A DNA stretch of 64,000 nucleotides from Massilia sp. YIM B02769 (GTDB lineage: Bacteria > Pseudomonadota > Gammaproteobacteria > Burkholderiales > Burkholderiaceae_D). The DNA is taken from NCBI RefSeq assembly GCF_030411995.1, contig NZ_JASNRC010000003.1:186001-250000 (forward strand). Reading direction: 5' to 3'. Below, piece by piece: positions 55,331 to 64,000 of the stretch. The translations under genes and the position numbers were made by a program. The number at the start of each line of letters is the position of its first letter. Position 1 is the first letter of the stretch. The notes beneath the pieces were generated by a model that saw only the letters and a program-made list of their open reading frames with translations, had not been told where the DNA came from and did no database searches.

Positions 55331-55360
55331 CCGTACGGTGGGCACCCCGTGCCCACGCGG
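55331..55360 (+). repeat. Single REP-like unit inside the paa operon
   Basis: CCGTACGGTGGGCAC, loop CCC, GTGCCCACGCGG; a solitary full-length unit 39 bp after the paaA stop and 94 bp before paaB. It is the only REP in the window inside a multi-gene transcription unit. The 161-bp gap around it is unusually long for this operon. Confidence 0.9.
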
Positions 55361-55453
55361 TACGCACGCCTCCTTGCACCACGAGCGGCAAAGCATCGCT
55401 CGCGAAACAGGCAGCACTCAGAACAAATAAACTCGCATCATCGGAGACACATC

Positions 55454-55738
55454 ATGAGCAAAGAATGGCCCCTGTGGGAAGTATTCATCCGCAGCCAGCA
55501 CGGCCTCGCCCACAAGCACGTCGGCAGCCTGCACGCCCCTGACGCCGAAATGGCCATCAACAACGCGCGCGACGTCTACACGCGCCGCAACGAAGGCGTC
55601 TCGATCTGGGTCGTGCGCGCCGCCGACATCGTGGCCAGCAGCCCATCCGACAAGGAAGCCCTGTTCGAGCCCGCCAACAGCAAGGTCTACCGCCACCCCA
55701 CCTTCTTCCCGATGCCGGAAGAAGTGAAGAACCTGTGA
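55454..55738 (+). CDS. paaB: Phenylacetyl-CoA epoxidase subunit PaaB
   Basis: 94 aa. MSKEWPLWEVFIRSQHGLAHKHVGSLHAPDAEMAINNARDVYTRRNEGVSIWVVRA is standard PaaB. It is a structural subunit needed for the epoxidase complex. CGGAGACACATC precedes the ATG. Its stop overlaps the paaC start (GTGA at 55735-55738). Confidence 0.96.
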   Translation: MSKEWPLWEVFIRSQHGLAHKHVGSLHAPDAEMAINNARDVYTRRNEGVSIWVVRAADIVASSPSDKEALFEPANSKVYRHPTFFPMPEEVKNL

Positions 55739-56499
55739 GTGCCACCATGGACGCCAAGTTCGAATATGTGCTGCGCCAGGGCGACAACGCCCTGATCCTC
55801 TCGCAGCAGCTCTCCCAGCTGTGCGGCAAAGGCCCGGCTCTGGAAGAAGACATGGCCTTGACCAACGTCGCCCTCGACCTGCTCGGCCAAACGCGCATGT
55901 GGCTCACCTACGCCGGCGAACTCGAAGGCCAAGGCCGCGACGACGACAGGCTCGCCTTCCACCGCGACGCGCACCAGTACCGCAACGTCCTGCTGGTCGA
56001 GCAGCCGAACGCCAGCTACGCCGAAACGATGATGCGCCAGTTATTCTTCGACACCTGGCACTACTTCCTGATGCAGGGTCTGCTGAAGTCGACCGACCCG
56101 CGCATCGCCGAAATCGCCGAGAAGTCGCTGAAGGAAGTGACCTATCACCTGCGCCGCAGCGGCGACCTGGTCGTGCGCCTGGGCGACGGCACCGACGTCA
56201 GCCACGCCAAGATGCAGGCCGCCGCCGAAGAACTCTGGATGTACACCGGCGAAGTCTTCCTCTACGACGACATCGACAACGCCATGGTGGAGCAGGGTAT
56301 CGCCCCGCCGGTTGAAGGCCTGCGCGCCGCCTTCCTCGAACACGTGAGCGACATCTTCGAAGAAGCCACGCTCACCATGCCATCGCCCGAAGCCTACATG
56401 CAGCGCGGCGGCAAGCAGGGCCGCCACAGCGAACGCCTCGGCTACATCCTGGCCGAGATGCAGTTCCTGCAGCGCGCCTATCCCGGAGCGGAGTGGTAA
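55735..56499 (+). CDS. paaC: Phenylacetyl-CoA epoxidase subunit PaaC
   Basis: 254 aa, structural beta subunit of the epoxidase: FEYVLRQGDNALILSQQLSQLCGKGPALEEDMALTNVALDLLGQTRMWLTYAGELE and the helical bundle that follows. It stabilises PaaA and lacks a functional di-iron site by family. Starts at a GTG at 55735 overlapping the paaB stop, or at the ATG at 55747. Followed directly by paaD, whose GTG abuts the stop. Confidence 0.95.
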   Translation: MSATMDAKFEYVLRQGDNALILSQQLSQLCGKGPALEEDMALTNVALDLLGQTRMWLTYAGELEGQGRDDDRLAFHRDAHQYRNVLLVEQPNASYAETMMRQLFFDTWHYFLMQGLLKSTDPRIAEIAEKSLKEVTYHLRRSGDLVVRLGDGTDVSHAKMQAAAEELWMYTGEVFLYDDIDNAMVEQGIAPPVEGLRAAFLEHVSDIFEEATLTMPSPEAYMQRGGKQGRHSERLGYILAEMQFLQRAYPGAEW

Positions 56500-57018
56500 G
56501 TGGACACCGCGCGCGTCACCACTGAGCAGGTCTGGTCCTGGCTCGGCGAGGTGCCCGATCCCGAGATCCCGGTGATCTCGGTGGTCGATCTCGGCATCGT
56601 GCGCGACGTCGCCTTCGAGGGCGACGAATGCGTGGTCACGATCACGCCCACCTACTCGGGCTGCCCCGCGATGCAGGTGATTGCCGACGCGGTGAACGAC
56701 GCCCTGCATGCACGCGGTGTCGACAAACTGCGCATCGTCACCCAACTCTCGCCCGCCTGGACCACCGACTGGATGAGCGAGACCGGCAAGGCCGCCCTGA
56801 AGGGCTACGGCATCGCGCCGCCAGTCGAGCAAGCCATCGACATCAGCGGCCTGCGCGGCGGCGTCAAGCGCGGCGCCTTCAAGGAGCCCGAGGTGGCCTG
56901 CCCCAACTGTGGCTCGAGCCACACCCAGCTGACCAGCCAGTTCGGCTCCACGCCCTGCAAGGCTTTGTATAAATGCCTCGATTGCCGCGAGCCCTTCGAT
57001 TACTTCAAGTGCCATTAA
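56500..57018 (+). CDS. paaD: Phenylacetyl-CoA epoxidase assembly protein PaaD
   Basis: 172 aa starting at a GTG. N-terminal DUF59/MIP18-like domain (EVPDPEIPVISVVDLGIVRDV, PTYSGCPAMQVI), C-terminal cysteine-rich zinc/iron-sulfur region CPNCGSSHTQLTSQFGSTPCKALYKCLDCREPFDYFKCH. Needed for Fe-S or oxidase maturation in the epoxidase system. No gap to paaC. Confidence 0.95.
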   Translation: MDTARVTTEQVWSWLGEVPDPEIPVISVVDLGIVRDVAFEGDECVVTITPTYSGCPAMQVIADAVNDALHARGVDKLRIVTQLSPAWTTDWMSETGKAALKGYGIAPPVEQAIDISGLRGGVKRGAFKEPEVACPNCGSSHTQLTSQFGSTPCKALYKCLDCREPFDYFKCH

Positions 57019-57022
57019 GCCA

Positions 57023-58099
57023 ATGAGCAAATTCTATCCACTCACCGTCGCCAAGGTGAAGCACGAAACGCGCGACGCCATCGCCGTCACCTTTGCCGTC
57101 CCGCCCGAACTGAAACAAACCTTCGCCTACCAGCAGGGCCAGCACCTGACCCTGCGCGCCATGATCGACGGCGAAGACGTGCGCCGCTCCTATTCGATCT
57201 GCTCGGCCGTGCAGGACGAGACCCTGCGCGTGGCCATCAAGCGCACCCCGGGCGGCCTGTTCTCGAGCTGGGCCAACGAAAGCCTGCAGCCAGGCGCCAC
57301 GCTCGACGTGATGCCGCCCATGGGCCACTTCAACGTGCCGCTCGACGCCACCAGCGAACGCCACTACCTGGCCTTTGCCGCCGGCAGCGGCATCACGCCC
57401 ATCCTGTCGATCATCAAGACCACCCTGCTGACGGAGCCGAAGAGCCGCTTCACCCTCGTCTACGGCAACCGCGCTTCGTCGTCGGTGATCTTCCGCGACG
57501 AGCTGACCGACCTGAAGGACGTCTACATGGGCCGCCTGAAGCTCGTGTACGTGATGAGCCGCGAGCAGCAGGACATCGAACTCTTCAACGGCCGCATCAC
57601 CGGCGAAAAGTGCAGCGCCTTCCTCCAGCACTGGATCGACATCCGCGACATCGACGTGGCATTCGTCTGCGGCCCCGAAGACATGATGCACGGCGTCTCG
57701 AAGTCGCTGCAGGAAGCCGGCCTGGCTAAGGAACGCATCCGCATCGAGCTGTTCGCCGCCAGCATTCCGAAGCATGAGCACAAGCCGCGTCCTGTGGTGG
57801 AAGGCGCCCGCCACCAGACCGAAGTCACCGTGATCATGGACGGCAGCGCCGCCAGCTTCACGATGGACAAGGACAAGGAATCGATCCTGGACGCCGGCCT
57901 GCGCGCGGGCATCGACATGCGCTACTCGTGCAAGGGCGGCGTCTGCTCGACCTGCCGCTGCAAGGTCGTCGAGGGCAATGTCGAGATGGACGTGAACTAC
58001 GCGCTCGAAGATTATGAAGTCGCACGCGGCTTCGTCCTGAGCTGCCAGGCCTTCCCGATCACCGACAAGCTGATCGTCGATTTCGACCAGCACGAATAA
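57023..58099 (+). CDS. paaE: Phenylacetyl-CoA epoxidase reductase PaaE
   Basis: 358 aa. FAD domain with RRSYSICSAVQDETL, NAD(P)H domain LAFAAGSGITPILSIIKT and EDMMHGVSKSLQEAGL, and a C-terminal plant-type [2Fe-2S] ferredoxin domain with cysteines in YSCKGGVCSTCRCKV. It passes NADPH electrons to PaaA. 4 bp after paaD. Confidence 0.96.
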   Translation: MSKFYPLTVAKVKHETRDAIAVTFAVPPELKQTFAYQQGQHLTLRAMIDGEDVRRSYSICSAVQDETLRVAIKRTPGGLFSSWANESLQPGATLDVMPPMGHFNVPLDATSERHYLAFAAGSGITPILSIIKTTLLTEPKSRFTLVYGNRASSSVIFRDELTDLKDVYMGRLKLVYVMSREQQDIELFNGRITGEKCSAFLQHWIDIRDIDVAFVCGPEDMMHGVSKSLQEAGLAKERIRIELFAASIPKHEHKPRPVVEGARHQTEVTVIMDGSAASFTMDKDKESILDAGLRAGIDMRYSCKGGVCSTCRCKVVEGNVEMDVNYALEDYEVARGFVLSCQAFPITDKLIVDFDQHE

Positions 58100-58122
58100 A
58101 AAATAACTGGAGGAGACACCCC

Positions 58123-58914
58123 ATGAGCTACGAATCGATCCTGTACATGGTGGAAAACGGCGTCGCGGTCCTGACGCTGAACCGCCCCGATCGCCTGAAC
58201 AGCTTCACCCAAGCGATGCACCTCGAAGTGCGCGACGCCCTCGACAAGCTGCAAGCCGACAAATCGGTGCGCGTGCTGGTGCTGACCGGCGCCGGCCGCG
58301 GCTTCTGCGCCGGGCAAGACCTGGCCGACCGTGCGGTGGCTCCCGGCGCACCGGGCGTGGACCTGGGCGAATCGGTGGAAAAATTCTATGCGCCGCTGGT
58401 CATGACCCTGCGCTCGCTGCCGATGCCGGTGATCTGCGCCGTGAACGGCGTGGCCGCCGGCGCCGGCGCCAACCTGGCCCTGGCCTGCGACATCGTCCTG
58501 GCCGCCAAATCGGCCAGCTTCATCGAAGCCTTCTGCAAACTCGGCCTGATTCCGGACACCGGCGGCACCTGGCATTTGCCGCGCCTGATCGGCCACGCGC
58601 GCGCCACGGGCCTGGCCATGCTGGGCGAAAAACTCTCCGCCGAAAAGGCGGAAGAGTGGGGCCTGATCTGGCGCTGCGTGCCAGACGAAGCGCTGATGGA
58701 CGAAGCACTGGCCATGGCCGACCACTTCGCCAGCGCGCCGACCAAGGGCCTGGCATTCACCAAGAAAGCGCTGCAGGCCAGCTACGCCAACACCCTGCCC
58801 GAACAGCTGAAGCTCGAAGGCGAAATGATGCGCGAGCTGGGCTACAGCCACGACTACCGCGAAGGCGTCGCCGCCTTCATTGCCAAGCGTCCGACCCAGT
58901 TCAAGGGGGAGTGA
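58123..58914 (+). CDS. paaG: 1,2-epoxyphenylacetyl-CoA isomerase PaaG
   Basis: 263 aa crotonase fold. LNRPDRLNSFTQAMHLEVRDAL, LTGAGRGFCAGQDLADRAVAPGAPGVDLGESVEKFYAPLV, and AVNGVAAGAGANLALACDIVLAAKSASFIEAF with GLIPDTGGTW match E. coli PaaG closely. It opens the epoxide to the oxepin-CoA. GGAGGAGACACCCC precedes the ATG. Its stop overlaps the paaH start (TGATG at 58912-58916). Confidence 0.93.
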   Translation: MSYESILYMVENGVAVLTLNRPDRLNSFTQAMHLEVRDALDKLQADKSVRVLVLTGAGRGFCAGQDLADRAVAPGAPGVDLGESVEKFYAPLVMTLRSLPMPVICAVNGVAAGAGANLALACDIVLAAKSASFIEAFCKLGLIPDTGGTWHLPRLIGHARATGLAMLGEKLSAEKAEEWGLIWRCVPDEALMDEALAMADHFASAPTKGLAFTKKALQASYANTLPEQLKLEGEMMRELGYSHDYREGVAAFIAKRPTQFKGE

Positions 58915-60476
58915 TGGAGGCGCTGGCCAAGGAACACGTCGTTGCCGTGATCGGCAGCGGCGCCATGGGTTCCGGCATCGCGCAGATTGCTGCGGCAGCC
59001 GGCCACCAGGTGCGCCTGTTCGATACGCGTCCGGGCGCCGCAGCCAAGGCCGTCGCCGACATCGGCAAGGTCTTCGACAAGCTGGTCGACAAGGGACGCA
59101 TGGGCGCGACCGAGGCGGACCTGGCGCGCGAGCGCCTGCAGACCGTCGACGCGCTGGCCCAGGTGAGCGACGCCGCCATCGTCATCGAAGCCATCGTCGA
59201 AAACCTGCACGCCAAGCGCACCCTGTTCGCCGAGCTGGAAGGCATCGTGAACGAGCGCTGCATCCTCGCCACGAATACGTCCTCGATCTCGGTGACGGCG
59301 ATTGCCGCACCGCTGCGCCACCCCGAGCGCCTGGTCGGCATGCACTTCTTTAACCCGGTGCCGCTGATGGCGCTGGTCGAAGTGATCAGCGGCCTCGCCA
59401 CCGATAAACAGGTGGCCGCCACCGTCTACGCCACCGCCCAGGCCTGGGGCAAGGACCCGGTCCACGCCAAGTCCACGCCCGGCTTCATCGTCAACCGCGT
59501 CGCCCGCCCGTACTACGCCGAAGCCCTGCGCCTGCTGCAGGAAGGCGCCGCCGATCCGGCCACGCTGGACGCGGTAATGCGCGACTGCGGCGGTTTCCGT
59601 ATGGGCCCCTTCGAGCTGATGGACCTGATCGGCCACGACGTCAACTTCTCGGTCACGCAATCCGTGCACGCCGCCTACTTCGGCGACCCGCGCTACACGC
59701 CATCGGTGGTGCAGCAGGAACTGGTGAACGCCGGCTTCCTGGGCCGCAAATCGGGCCGCGGCTTCTACCGCTACGGCGACGACGCCGCGAAGCCACAAGC
59801 AAAAATCGAAGCGCCCCAGCCGCGCCCGAGCACGGTCGGCATCAGCGTGCGCCGCGAAGTCACCAACAGCATCCTCAGCCCGATGGAAGGGCGCCTAAAC
59901 GAGGCCGGCTTCGCGGTCGGCCACCGCGAACCGCTGCACGGCGCAGAGAAGCACGAAGCACCGGCCTTCCACTGCAACGGCGCCGCCATCTTCCTGAGCG
60001 ACGGCCGCAGCGCCACCGAGCGCGCCGCCGCCAACACCCACGCCAACACGGTGGTCTACGACCTGCTGCTGGACCACGCCACGGCCAAACGCATCGCCCT
60101 GGCGCGCGCCGACCAGTGCAGCGACGAGGCGTATTACTCGACGGTCGGCATGTTCCAGGCCGCCGGCTTCGAGGTCTGCCGGTTGGACGACGTGCCCGGC
60201 ATGGCCGTGATGCGCACCGTCGCCATGCTCGCCAACGAAGCGGCCGACGCCGTCAACGGGGGCGTGTGCAGCGTCAGCGCGGTGGACATCGCCATGCAGA
60301 AGGGCGTGAACTACCCGCGCGGCCCGCTGGCCTGGGCCGACGCGGTCGGCATCCATCACATCGTGACCGTGCTGGCGAACCTCGCCGCCACCTATGGCGA
60401 AGACCGCTACCGCGTCTCGCCGCTCTTGCGCCGCAAGCTCGCGGCCAACCCGAACGGAGCCCGTTTCCATGCTTGA
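58914..60476 (+). CDS. paaH: 3-hydroxyacyl-CoA dehydrogenase PaaH
   Basis: 520 aa. NAD-binding VVAVIGSGAMGSGIAQIAAAAGHQVRLFDTR, catalytic His in GMHFFNPVPLMALVEV, and two C-terminal domains (FIVNRVARPYYAEALRLL and LANEAADAVNGGVCSVSAVDIAM). Oxidises 3-hydroxyadipyl-CoA in the phenylacetate route. Standard PaaH length. Starts in the TGATG overlap with paaG and its end overlaps paaI by 8 bp. Confidence 0.94.
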   Translation: MEALAKEHVVAVIGSGAMGSGIAQIAAAAGHQVRLFDTRPGAAAKAVADIGKVFDKLVDKGRMGATEADLARERLQTVDALAQVSDAAIVIEAIVENLHAKRTLFAELEGIVNERCILATNTSSISVTAIAAPLRHPERLVGMHFFNPVPLMALVEVISGLATDKQVAATVYATAQAWGKDPVHAKSTPGFIVNRVARPYYAEALRLLQEGAADPATLDAVMRDCGGFRMGPFELMDLIGHDVNFSVTQSVHAAYFGDPRYTPSVVQQELVNAGFLGRKSGRGFYRYGDDAAKPQAKIEAPQPRPSTVGISVRREVTNSILSPMEGRLNEAGFAVGHREPLHGAEKHEAPAFHCNGAAIFLSDGRSATERAAANTHANTVVYDLLLDHATAKRIALARADQCSDEAYYSTVGMFQAAGFEVCRLDDVPGMAVMRTVAMLANEAADAVNGGVCSVSAVDIAMQKGVNYPRGPLAWADAVGIHHIVTVLANLAATYGEDRYRVSPLLRRKLAANPNGARFHA

Positions 60477-60915
60477 TGATGTCACCAAGGATGCACAAGC
60501 CCTGGCCGAACTGGCCGGCAAGACCATGTACGAGCGCGACCCGGCCAGCAAGGGCCTGGGCATGACGCTCGACGAGATCCGCCCCGGCTATGCGCGCATG
60601 AGCATGCGCGTGCGCCCCGACATGCTCAACGGCCACGCCAGTTGCCACGGCGGCTTCATCTTCACGCTGGCCGACAGCGCTTTTGCCTTCGCCTGCAATT
60701 CGCACAACTTCAACACGGTCGGCGCCGGCTGCACCATCGACTACCTGGCGCCGGGCCGCGAAGGCGACCTGCTGACCGCCGAAGCGCAGGAGCAGGCGCT
60801 GGCTGGCAAGACCGGCGTCTACGACGTCACCGTGACGAATGGCGAAGGGAAGACGATCGCGCTCTTCCGCGGCAAGTCGCACCGCGTGAGCGGCACGGTG
60901 GTCAACGCCGCTTGA
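60469..60915 (+). CDS. paaI: Hydroxyphenylacetyl-CoA thioesterase PaaI
   Basis: 148 aa hot-dog fold. NGHASCHGGFIFTLADSAFAFACN (catalytic Asp in the LADSAF helix) and GAGCTIDYLAPGREGDLLTAEA are characteristic. It hydrolyses phenylacetyl- or ring-hydroxylated phenylacetyl-CoA and prevents CoA depletion. CGGAGCCCG precedes the ATG, inside the paaH end. Confidence 0.94.
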   Translation: MLDDVTKDAQALAELAGKTMYERDPASKGLGMTLDEIRPGYARMSMRVRPDMLNGHASCHGGFIFTLADSAFAFACNSHNFNTVGAGCTIDYLAPGREGDLLTAEAQEQALAGKTGVYDVTVTNGEGKTIALFRGKSHRVSGTVVNAA

Positions 60916-60948
60916 AACAGAACCACGAGAACGGAAGGAGACAACATC

Positions 60949-62265
60949 ATGGTCCAACGCATCCCTGAACCTGGCGACCTGGAGCCGATCGAACGCGCCA
61001 GCCGCGACGAACTGCAGGCCCTGCAACTCGAACGCCTGAAATGGTCGCTGCAGCACGCCTACGACAACGTGCCGCACTACCGCAAGGCTTTCGATGAAGC
61101 CGGCGTGCACCCGGGCGACCTGAAGTCGCTCGCCGACCTGGCCAAGTTCCCGTTCACCGACAAGAAGACCCTGCGCGACAACTACCCCTTCGGCATGTTC
61201 GCCGTGCCGCGCGACCAGGTGGTGCGCGTGCACGCTTCGTCCGGCACCACCGGCCGCCCGACCGTGGTCGGCTACACGCAGAAGGACATCGACACCTGGG
61301 CCGATGTGGTGGCGCGCTCGATCCGCGCCGCCGGCGGCCGCCGTGGCGACATGGTCCACGTGGCCTATGGCTACGGCCTGTTCACCGGCGGCCTGGGCGC
61401 CCACTACGGCGCCGAGCGCCTGGGCTGCACCGTGGTGCCGATGTCGGGCGGGCAGACCGAAAAGCAGGTGCAGCTGATCTGCGACTTCCAGCCCTCGATC
61501 ATCATGGTCACGCCGAGCTACATGCTGAACATCGTCGAGGAATTCAAGCGCCAGGGCCTGGACCCGGCCAAGTCTTCGCTGAAGGTCGGCATCTTCGGGG
61601 CCGAACCCTGGACCAATGCCATGCGCGCCACGATCGAAGAGGCCGCCGGCATCGACGCGGTCGACATCTACGGCCTGTCGGAAGTGATGGGCCCGGGCGT
61701 GGCCAGCGAATGCATCGAGAGCAAGGACGGCCCGGTGATCTGGGAAGACCATTTCTACCCCGAGATCATCGACCCCGACACCGGCGAAGTGCTGCCAGAC
61801 GGCGAAGAGGGCGAACTGGTGTTCACTTCGCTGAGCAAGGAAGCCCTGCCCATCATCCGCTACCGCACGCGCGACCTCACGCGTCTGTTGCCACCGACCT
61901 CGCGTTCGATGCGCCGCATGGGGCGCATCACCGGCCGCTCGGACGACATGCTGATCATCCGCGGCGTGAACGTGTTCCCGAGCCAGATCGAGGAGCTGGT
62001 GCTGAAGATGCCGGCGCTGGCGCCGCAATACCAGCTGGTGGTGGCGCGCGACGGCCATCTGGATACGCTGGAAGTCTTCGGCGAACTGCGCGAAGGCCAT
62101 CATTCGGCCGACAGCGTCGAGGCGCTGTGCAAGGAACTGCAGCACTGCATCAAGACCTATGTGGGCGTGAGCACCAAGGTGACCCTGACGCCGCCGATGG
62201 GCATCGAACGCACGCTGACCGGCAAGGCCCGCCGCGTGGTCGACAAGCGCCCGAAGAATACCTAA
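60949..62265 (+). CDS. paaK: Phenylacetate-CoA ligase
   Basis: 438 aa, ANL superfamily. VHASSGTTGRPTVVGYTQKDI is the AMP-binding P-loop, YGLSEVMGPGVASEC the adenylate motif, and RYRTRDLTRLLPP with GRSDDMLIIRGVNVFPSQIE the hinge. It activates phenylacetate with ATP and CoA, the first step of the route. GAAGGAGACAACATC precedes the ATG. Length is normal. Confidence 0.96.
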   Translation: MVQRIPEPGDLEPIERASRDELQALQLERLKWSLQHAYDNVPHYRKAFDEAGVHPGDLKSLADLAKFPFTDKKTLRDNYPFGMFAVPRDQVVRVHASSGTTGRPTVVGYTQKDIDTWADVVARSIRAAGGRRGDMVHVAYGYGLFTGGLGAHYGAERLGCTVVPMSGGQTEKQVQLICDFQPSIIMVTPSYMLNIVEEFKRQGLDPAKSSLKVGIFGAEPWTNAMRATIEEAAGIDAVDIYGLSEVMGPGVASECIESKDGPVIWEDHFYPEIIDPDTGEVLPDGEEGELVFTSLSKEALPIIRYRTRDLTRLLPPTSRSMRRMGRITGRSDDMLIIRGVNVFPSQIEELVLKMPALAPQYQLVVARDGHLDTLEVFGELREGHHSADSVEALCKELQHCIKTYVGVSTKVTLTPPMGIERTLTGKARRVVDKRPKNT

Positions 62266-62284
62266 AAAATACAGGAGACCTGAC

Positions 62285-63490
62285 ATGATCGATGCTTACA
62301 TCTGCGACGCAGTGCGCACCCCCTTCGGCCGCTACGGCGGCGCGCTCGCCTCGGTGCGCGCCGACGACCTGGCTGCGCTGCCGATTGCCGCCCTCATCGA
62401 ACGCAACAAGAACGTCGACTGGGCGATGGTCGACGACTTGTACTGGGGCTGCGCCAACCAGGCCGGCGAAGACAACCGCAACGTCGGCCACATGGCCGGT
62501 TTGCTGGCCGGCCTGCCGGTCGAGGTGCCGGGCAACACCATCAACCGCCTGTGCGGCTCCAGCCTGGACGCCATCGGCATCGGCGCCCGCGCCATCATCT
62601 CGGGCCAGGCGAATTTGATCATCGCCGGCGGCTCGGAGAGCATGACGCGCGCGCCTTTCGTGATGGGCAAGGCCGACAGCGCTTTCTCGCGCGCGGCGAA
62701 GATCGAAGACACCACCATCGGCTGGCGCTTCGTCAATCCGCTGATGAAAGCGAAATACGGCATCGACTCGATGCCGGAAACCGCCGAGAACGTGGCCAAG
62801 GAATTCAACATCAACCGCGCCGACCAGGACGCATTCGCCATCCGCAGCCAGCAGCGCTGGGCACGTGCGAACGCGGCCGGCGTGTTCAAGGACGAAATCG
62901 TCCACGTGACCTTGCATTCGAAGAAGGGCGAGTCGCGCGTGTTCGACACCGACGAGCATCCGCGTCCGGACACCACCATCGAAGCGCTGGCCAAGCTGAA
63001 AGGTGTGGTCACGCCGGACGGCACCGTCACCGCCGGTAACGCCTCGGGTGTGAACGACGGCGCCTGCGCCGTGCTGATTGCCTCCGCCAGCGCCGCCGAG
63101 CGCTTCGGCCTGACTCCACGCGCACGCATCATCGGCATGGCCACCGCCGGCCTGGCGCCGCGCATCATGGGCTTCGGCCCGTCGCCGGCCACGAAGAAGG
63201 TGCTGGCCCAGACCGGGTTGACCATCGAGCAGATGGACGTGATCGAGCTGAACGAAGCCTTTGCTTCCCAAGGCCTGGCCGTGATGCGCGACCTCGGACT
63301 CGCCGACGATGCCGAGCACGTGAATCCGAACGGTGGCGCCATCGCCCTCGGTCACCCGCTGGGCGCGTCCGGCGCTCGTCTGGTCACCGCCGCTGTCTAC
63401 CAGTTGCAGCGCACCGGCGGCCGTTACGCCTTGTGCACGATGTGCATCGGCGTCGGCCAGGGCATCGCCCTCATCATCGAACGGGTATAA
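62285..63490 (+). CDS. paaJ: 3-oxoadipyl-CoA thiolase
   Basis: 401 aa. Nucleophile C90 in [16 protein letters not shown], His in [16 protein letters not shown] and the second Cys in [10 protein letters not shown]. It cleaves 3-oxoadipyl-CoA to succinyl-CoA and acetyl-CoA, the final step of phenylacetate degradation; the same enzyme serves the beta-ketoadipate route (pcaF), so the name could be either. AGGAGACCTGAC precedes the ATG. 19 bp after paaK. Confidence 0.94.
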   Translation: MIDAYICDAVRTPFGRYGGALASVRADDLAALPIAALIERNKNVDWAMVDDLYWGCANQAGEDNRNVGHMAGLLAGLPVEVPGNTINRLCGSSLDAIGIGARAIISGQANLIIAGGSESMTRAPFVMGKADSAFSRAAKIEDTTIGWRFVNPLMKAKYGIDSMPETAENVAKEFNINRADQDAFAIRSQQRWARANAAGVFKDEIVHVTLHSKKGESRVFDTDEHPRPDTTIEALAKLKGVVTPDGTVTAGNASGVNDGACAVLIASASAAERFGLTPRARIIGMATAGLAPRIMGFGPSPATKKVLAQTGLTIEQMDVIELNEAFASQGLAVMRDLGLADDAEHVNPNGGAIALGHPLGASGARLVTAAVYQLQRTGGRYALCTMCIGVGQGIALIIERV

Positions 63491-63495
63491 AGAAC

Positions 63496-64000
63496 ATGGT
63501 CAAGGTCTACGAAATCGACGGCGTCCGCCCGGTGGTCCACCCCACGGCCTACGTGCACCCGACGGCCGTGCTGATCGGCGACGTGATCGTCGGCCCGCGC
63601 TGCTACATCGGCCCGCTGGCCTCGCTGCGCGGCGACTTCGGCCGCCTGATCCTGGAAGAGGGCGCCAACGTGCAGGACAGCTGCGTGATGCACGGCTTCG
63701 AGGACGGCGAAACCGTGATCGAAGTCGACGGCCACATCGGCCACAGCGCCGTGCTGCACGGCTGCCGCGTGGGCCGCAACGCCATGGTCGGCATGAACGC
63801 TGTGGTGATGGATGGCGCTGTGGTCGGCGAAGAGTCCATCGTCGCCGCCATGAGCTTCGTGAAAGCGAAAATGGTGATCCCCCCGCGCAGCATGGTGATG
63901 GGTACACCCGCACGCGTGATGCGCGAACTGAAGCCCGAGGAAATCGCCTGGAAAAGCTTCGGCACCCGCCAGTACCACCAGCTGACCGACCGCTCGCGCA
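63496..64000 (+). CDS. paaY: PaaY, gamma-carbonic-anhydrase-like (3' end outside window)
   Basis: The first 168 codons are present and the frame runs off the edge without a stop (normal length about 195-200). The left-handed beta-helix hexapeptide repeats are clear: [69 protein letters not shown], with the trimer zinc-site histidines in VMHGF and HIGHSA. In PaaY this fold acts as a thioesterase that clears the toxic oxepin-CoA by-product. 5 bp after paaJ, last visible gene of the operon. Confidence 0.92.
   Translation, partial: MVKVYEIDGVRPVVHPTAYVHPTAVLIGDVIVGPRCYIGPLASLRGDFGRLILEEGANVQDSCVMHGFEDGETVIEVDGHIGHSAVLHGCRVGRNAMVGMNAVVMDGAVVGEESIVAAMSFVKAKMVIPPRSMVMGTPARVMRELKPEEIAWKSFGTRQYHQLTDRSR

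Noticed and set aside
58123..63490. paaF and paaZ
   Set aside because: No second enoyl-CoA hydratase and no aldehyde dehydrogenase/hydratase fusion is in the visible operon; they must lie beyond the window or elsewhere, so none is listed.

Overview
The window is a GC-rich (roughly 65-70% by eye), densely coded stretch of a Gram-negative chromosome. It has about 63 protein genes, no rRNA and no recognisable tRNA. Gene content (a complete hut operon, a paa operon, a MexEF/BpeEF-like efflux operon with a lipase-like partner, a fused-subunit caa3-type oxidase, and TACAAT/TAGAAT -10 boxes a few bases before ATG) suggests a betaproteobacterium of the Burkholderiales, most like Oxalobacteraceae (Massilia or a relative). 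That placement is inference from gene content and protein style; no marker gene is present.

Layout. 1-3236: 3' end of ada, a class B3 metallo-beta-lactamase, and divergent from it a secreted YtcJ-like amidohydrolase. 3524-10883: the histidine utilisation operon hutU-hutH-hutG-hutF-hutD-hutI, tightly packed with ATGA overlaps, behind a promoter holding a HutC-like palindrome. This is the formylglutamate (HutF/HutG) version of the pathway. 11115-14251: small genes (59-aa basic protein, GNAT acetyltransferase, EamA transporter, glycine-zipper lipoprotein, Mpo1-like membrane protein). 14324-22534: a LysR regulator divergent from a secreted small protein, a lipase-like protein that has lost its catalytic residues, and an RND efflux trio. 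22654-28661: two DNA glycosylases, a desaturase with an ArsR repressor, a structured RNA unit, infA, a TPR lipoprotein, an HDOD protein and a 155-bp MITE-like insertion. 28642-35310: MCP and Cache protein, KamA-family radical SAM enzyme, MFS transporter, sorbosone-dehydrogenase-like lipoprotein. 35552-40813: a caa3-type cytochrome oxidase with a subunit I-III fusion, plus two divergently transcribed operons of c-type cytochromes. 40880-47865: FAH-family hydrolase, class III aminotransferase, carboxymuconolactone-decarboxylase-like protein, carboxylesterase, mog, yjgA, pmbA. 48148-52961: a double-domain KaiC-like ATPase next to a hybrid histidine kinase, a small protein and an M14 peptidase. 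53268-64000: paaX and the phenylacetate operon paaABCDE-G-H-I-K-J-Y, running off the right edge inside paaY.

The most striking non-coding signal is a family of about 20 REP-like palindromes (GTAG or GTAC head, GGTGGRC stem) in nine intergenic sites. They are mostly inverted pairs at gene 3' ends. Their stem cores differ between copies but stay base-paired, so they covary within one window. One copy sits inside the paa operon and another supplies the stop codon of a small gene. Other non-coding signals are the 155-bp element with 17-bp inverted ends and a 5-bp target duplication, a promoter-to-terminator RNA unit with two hairpins sharing the same AGATA loop upstream of infA, and several palindromic operators in divergent promoter regions.
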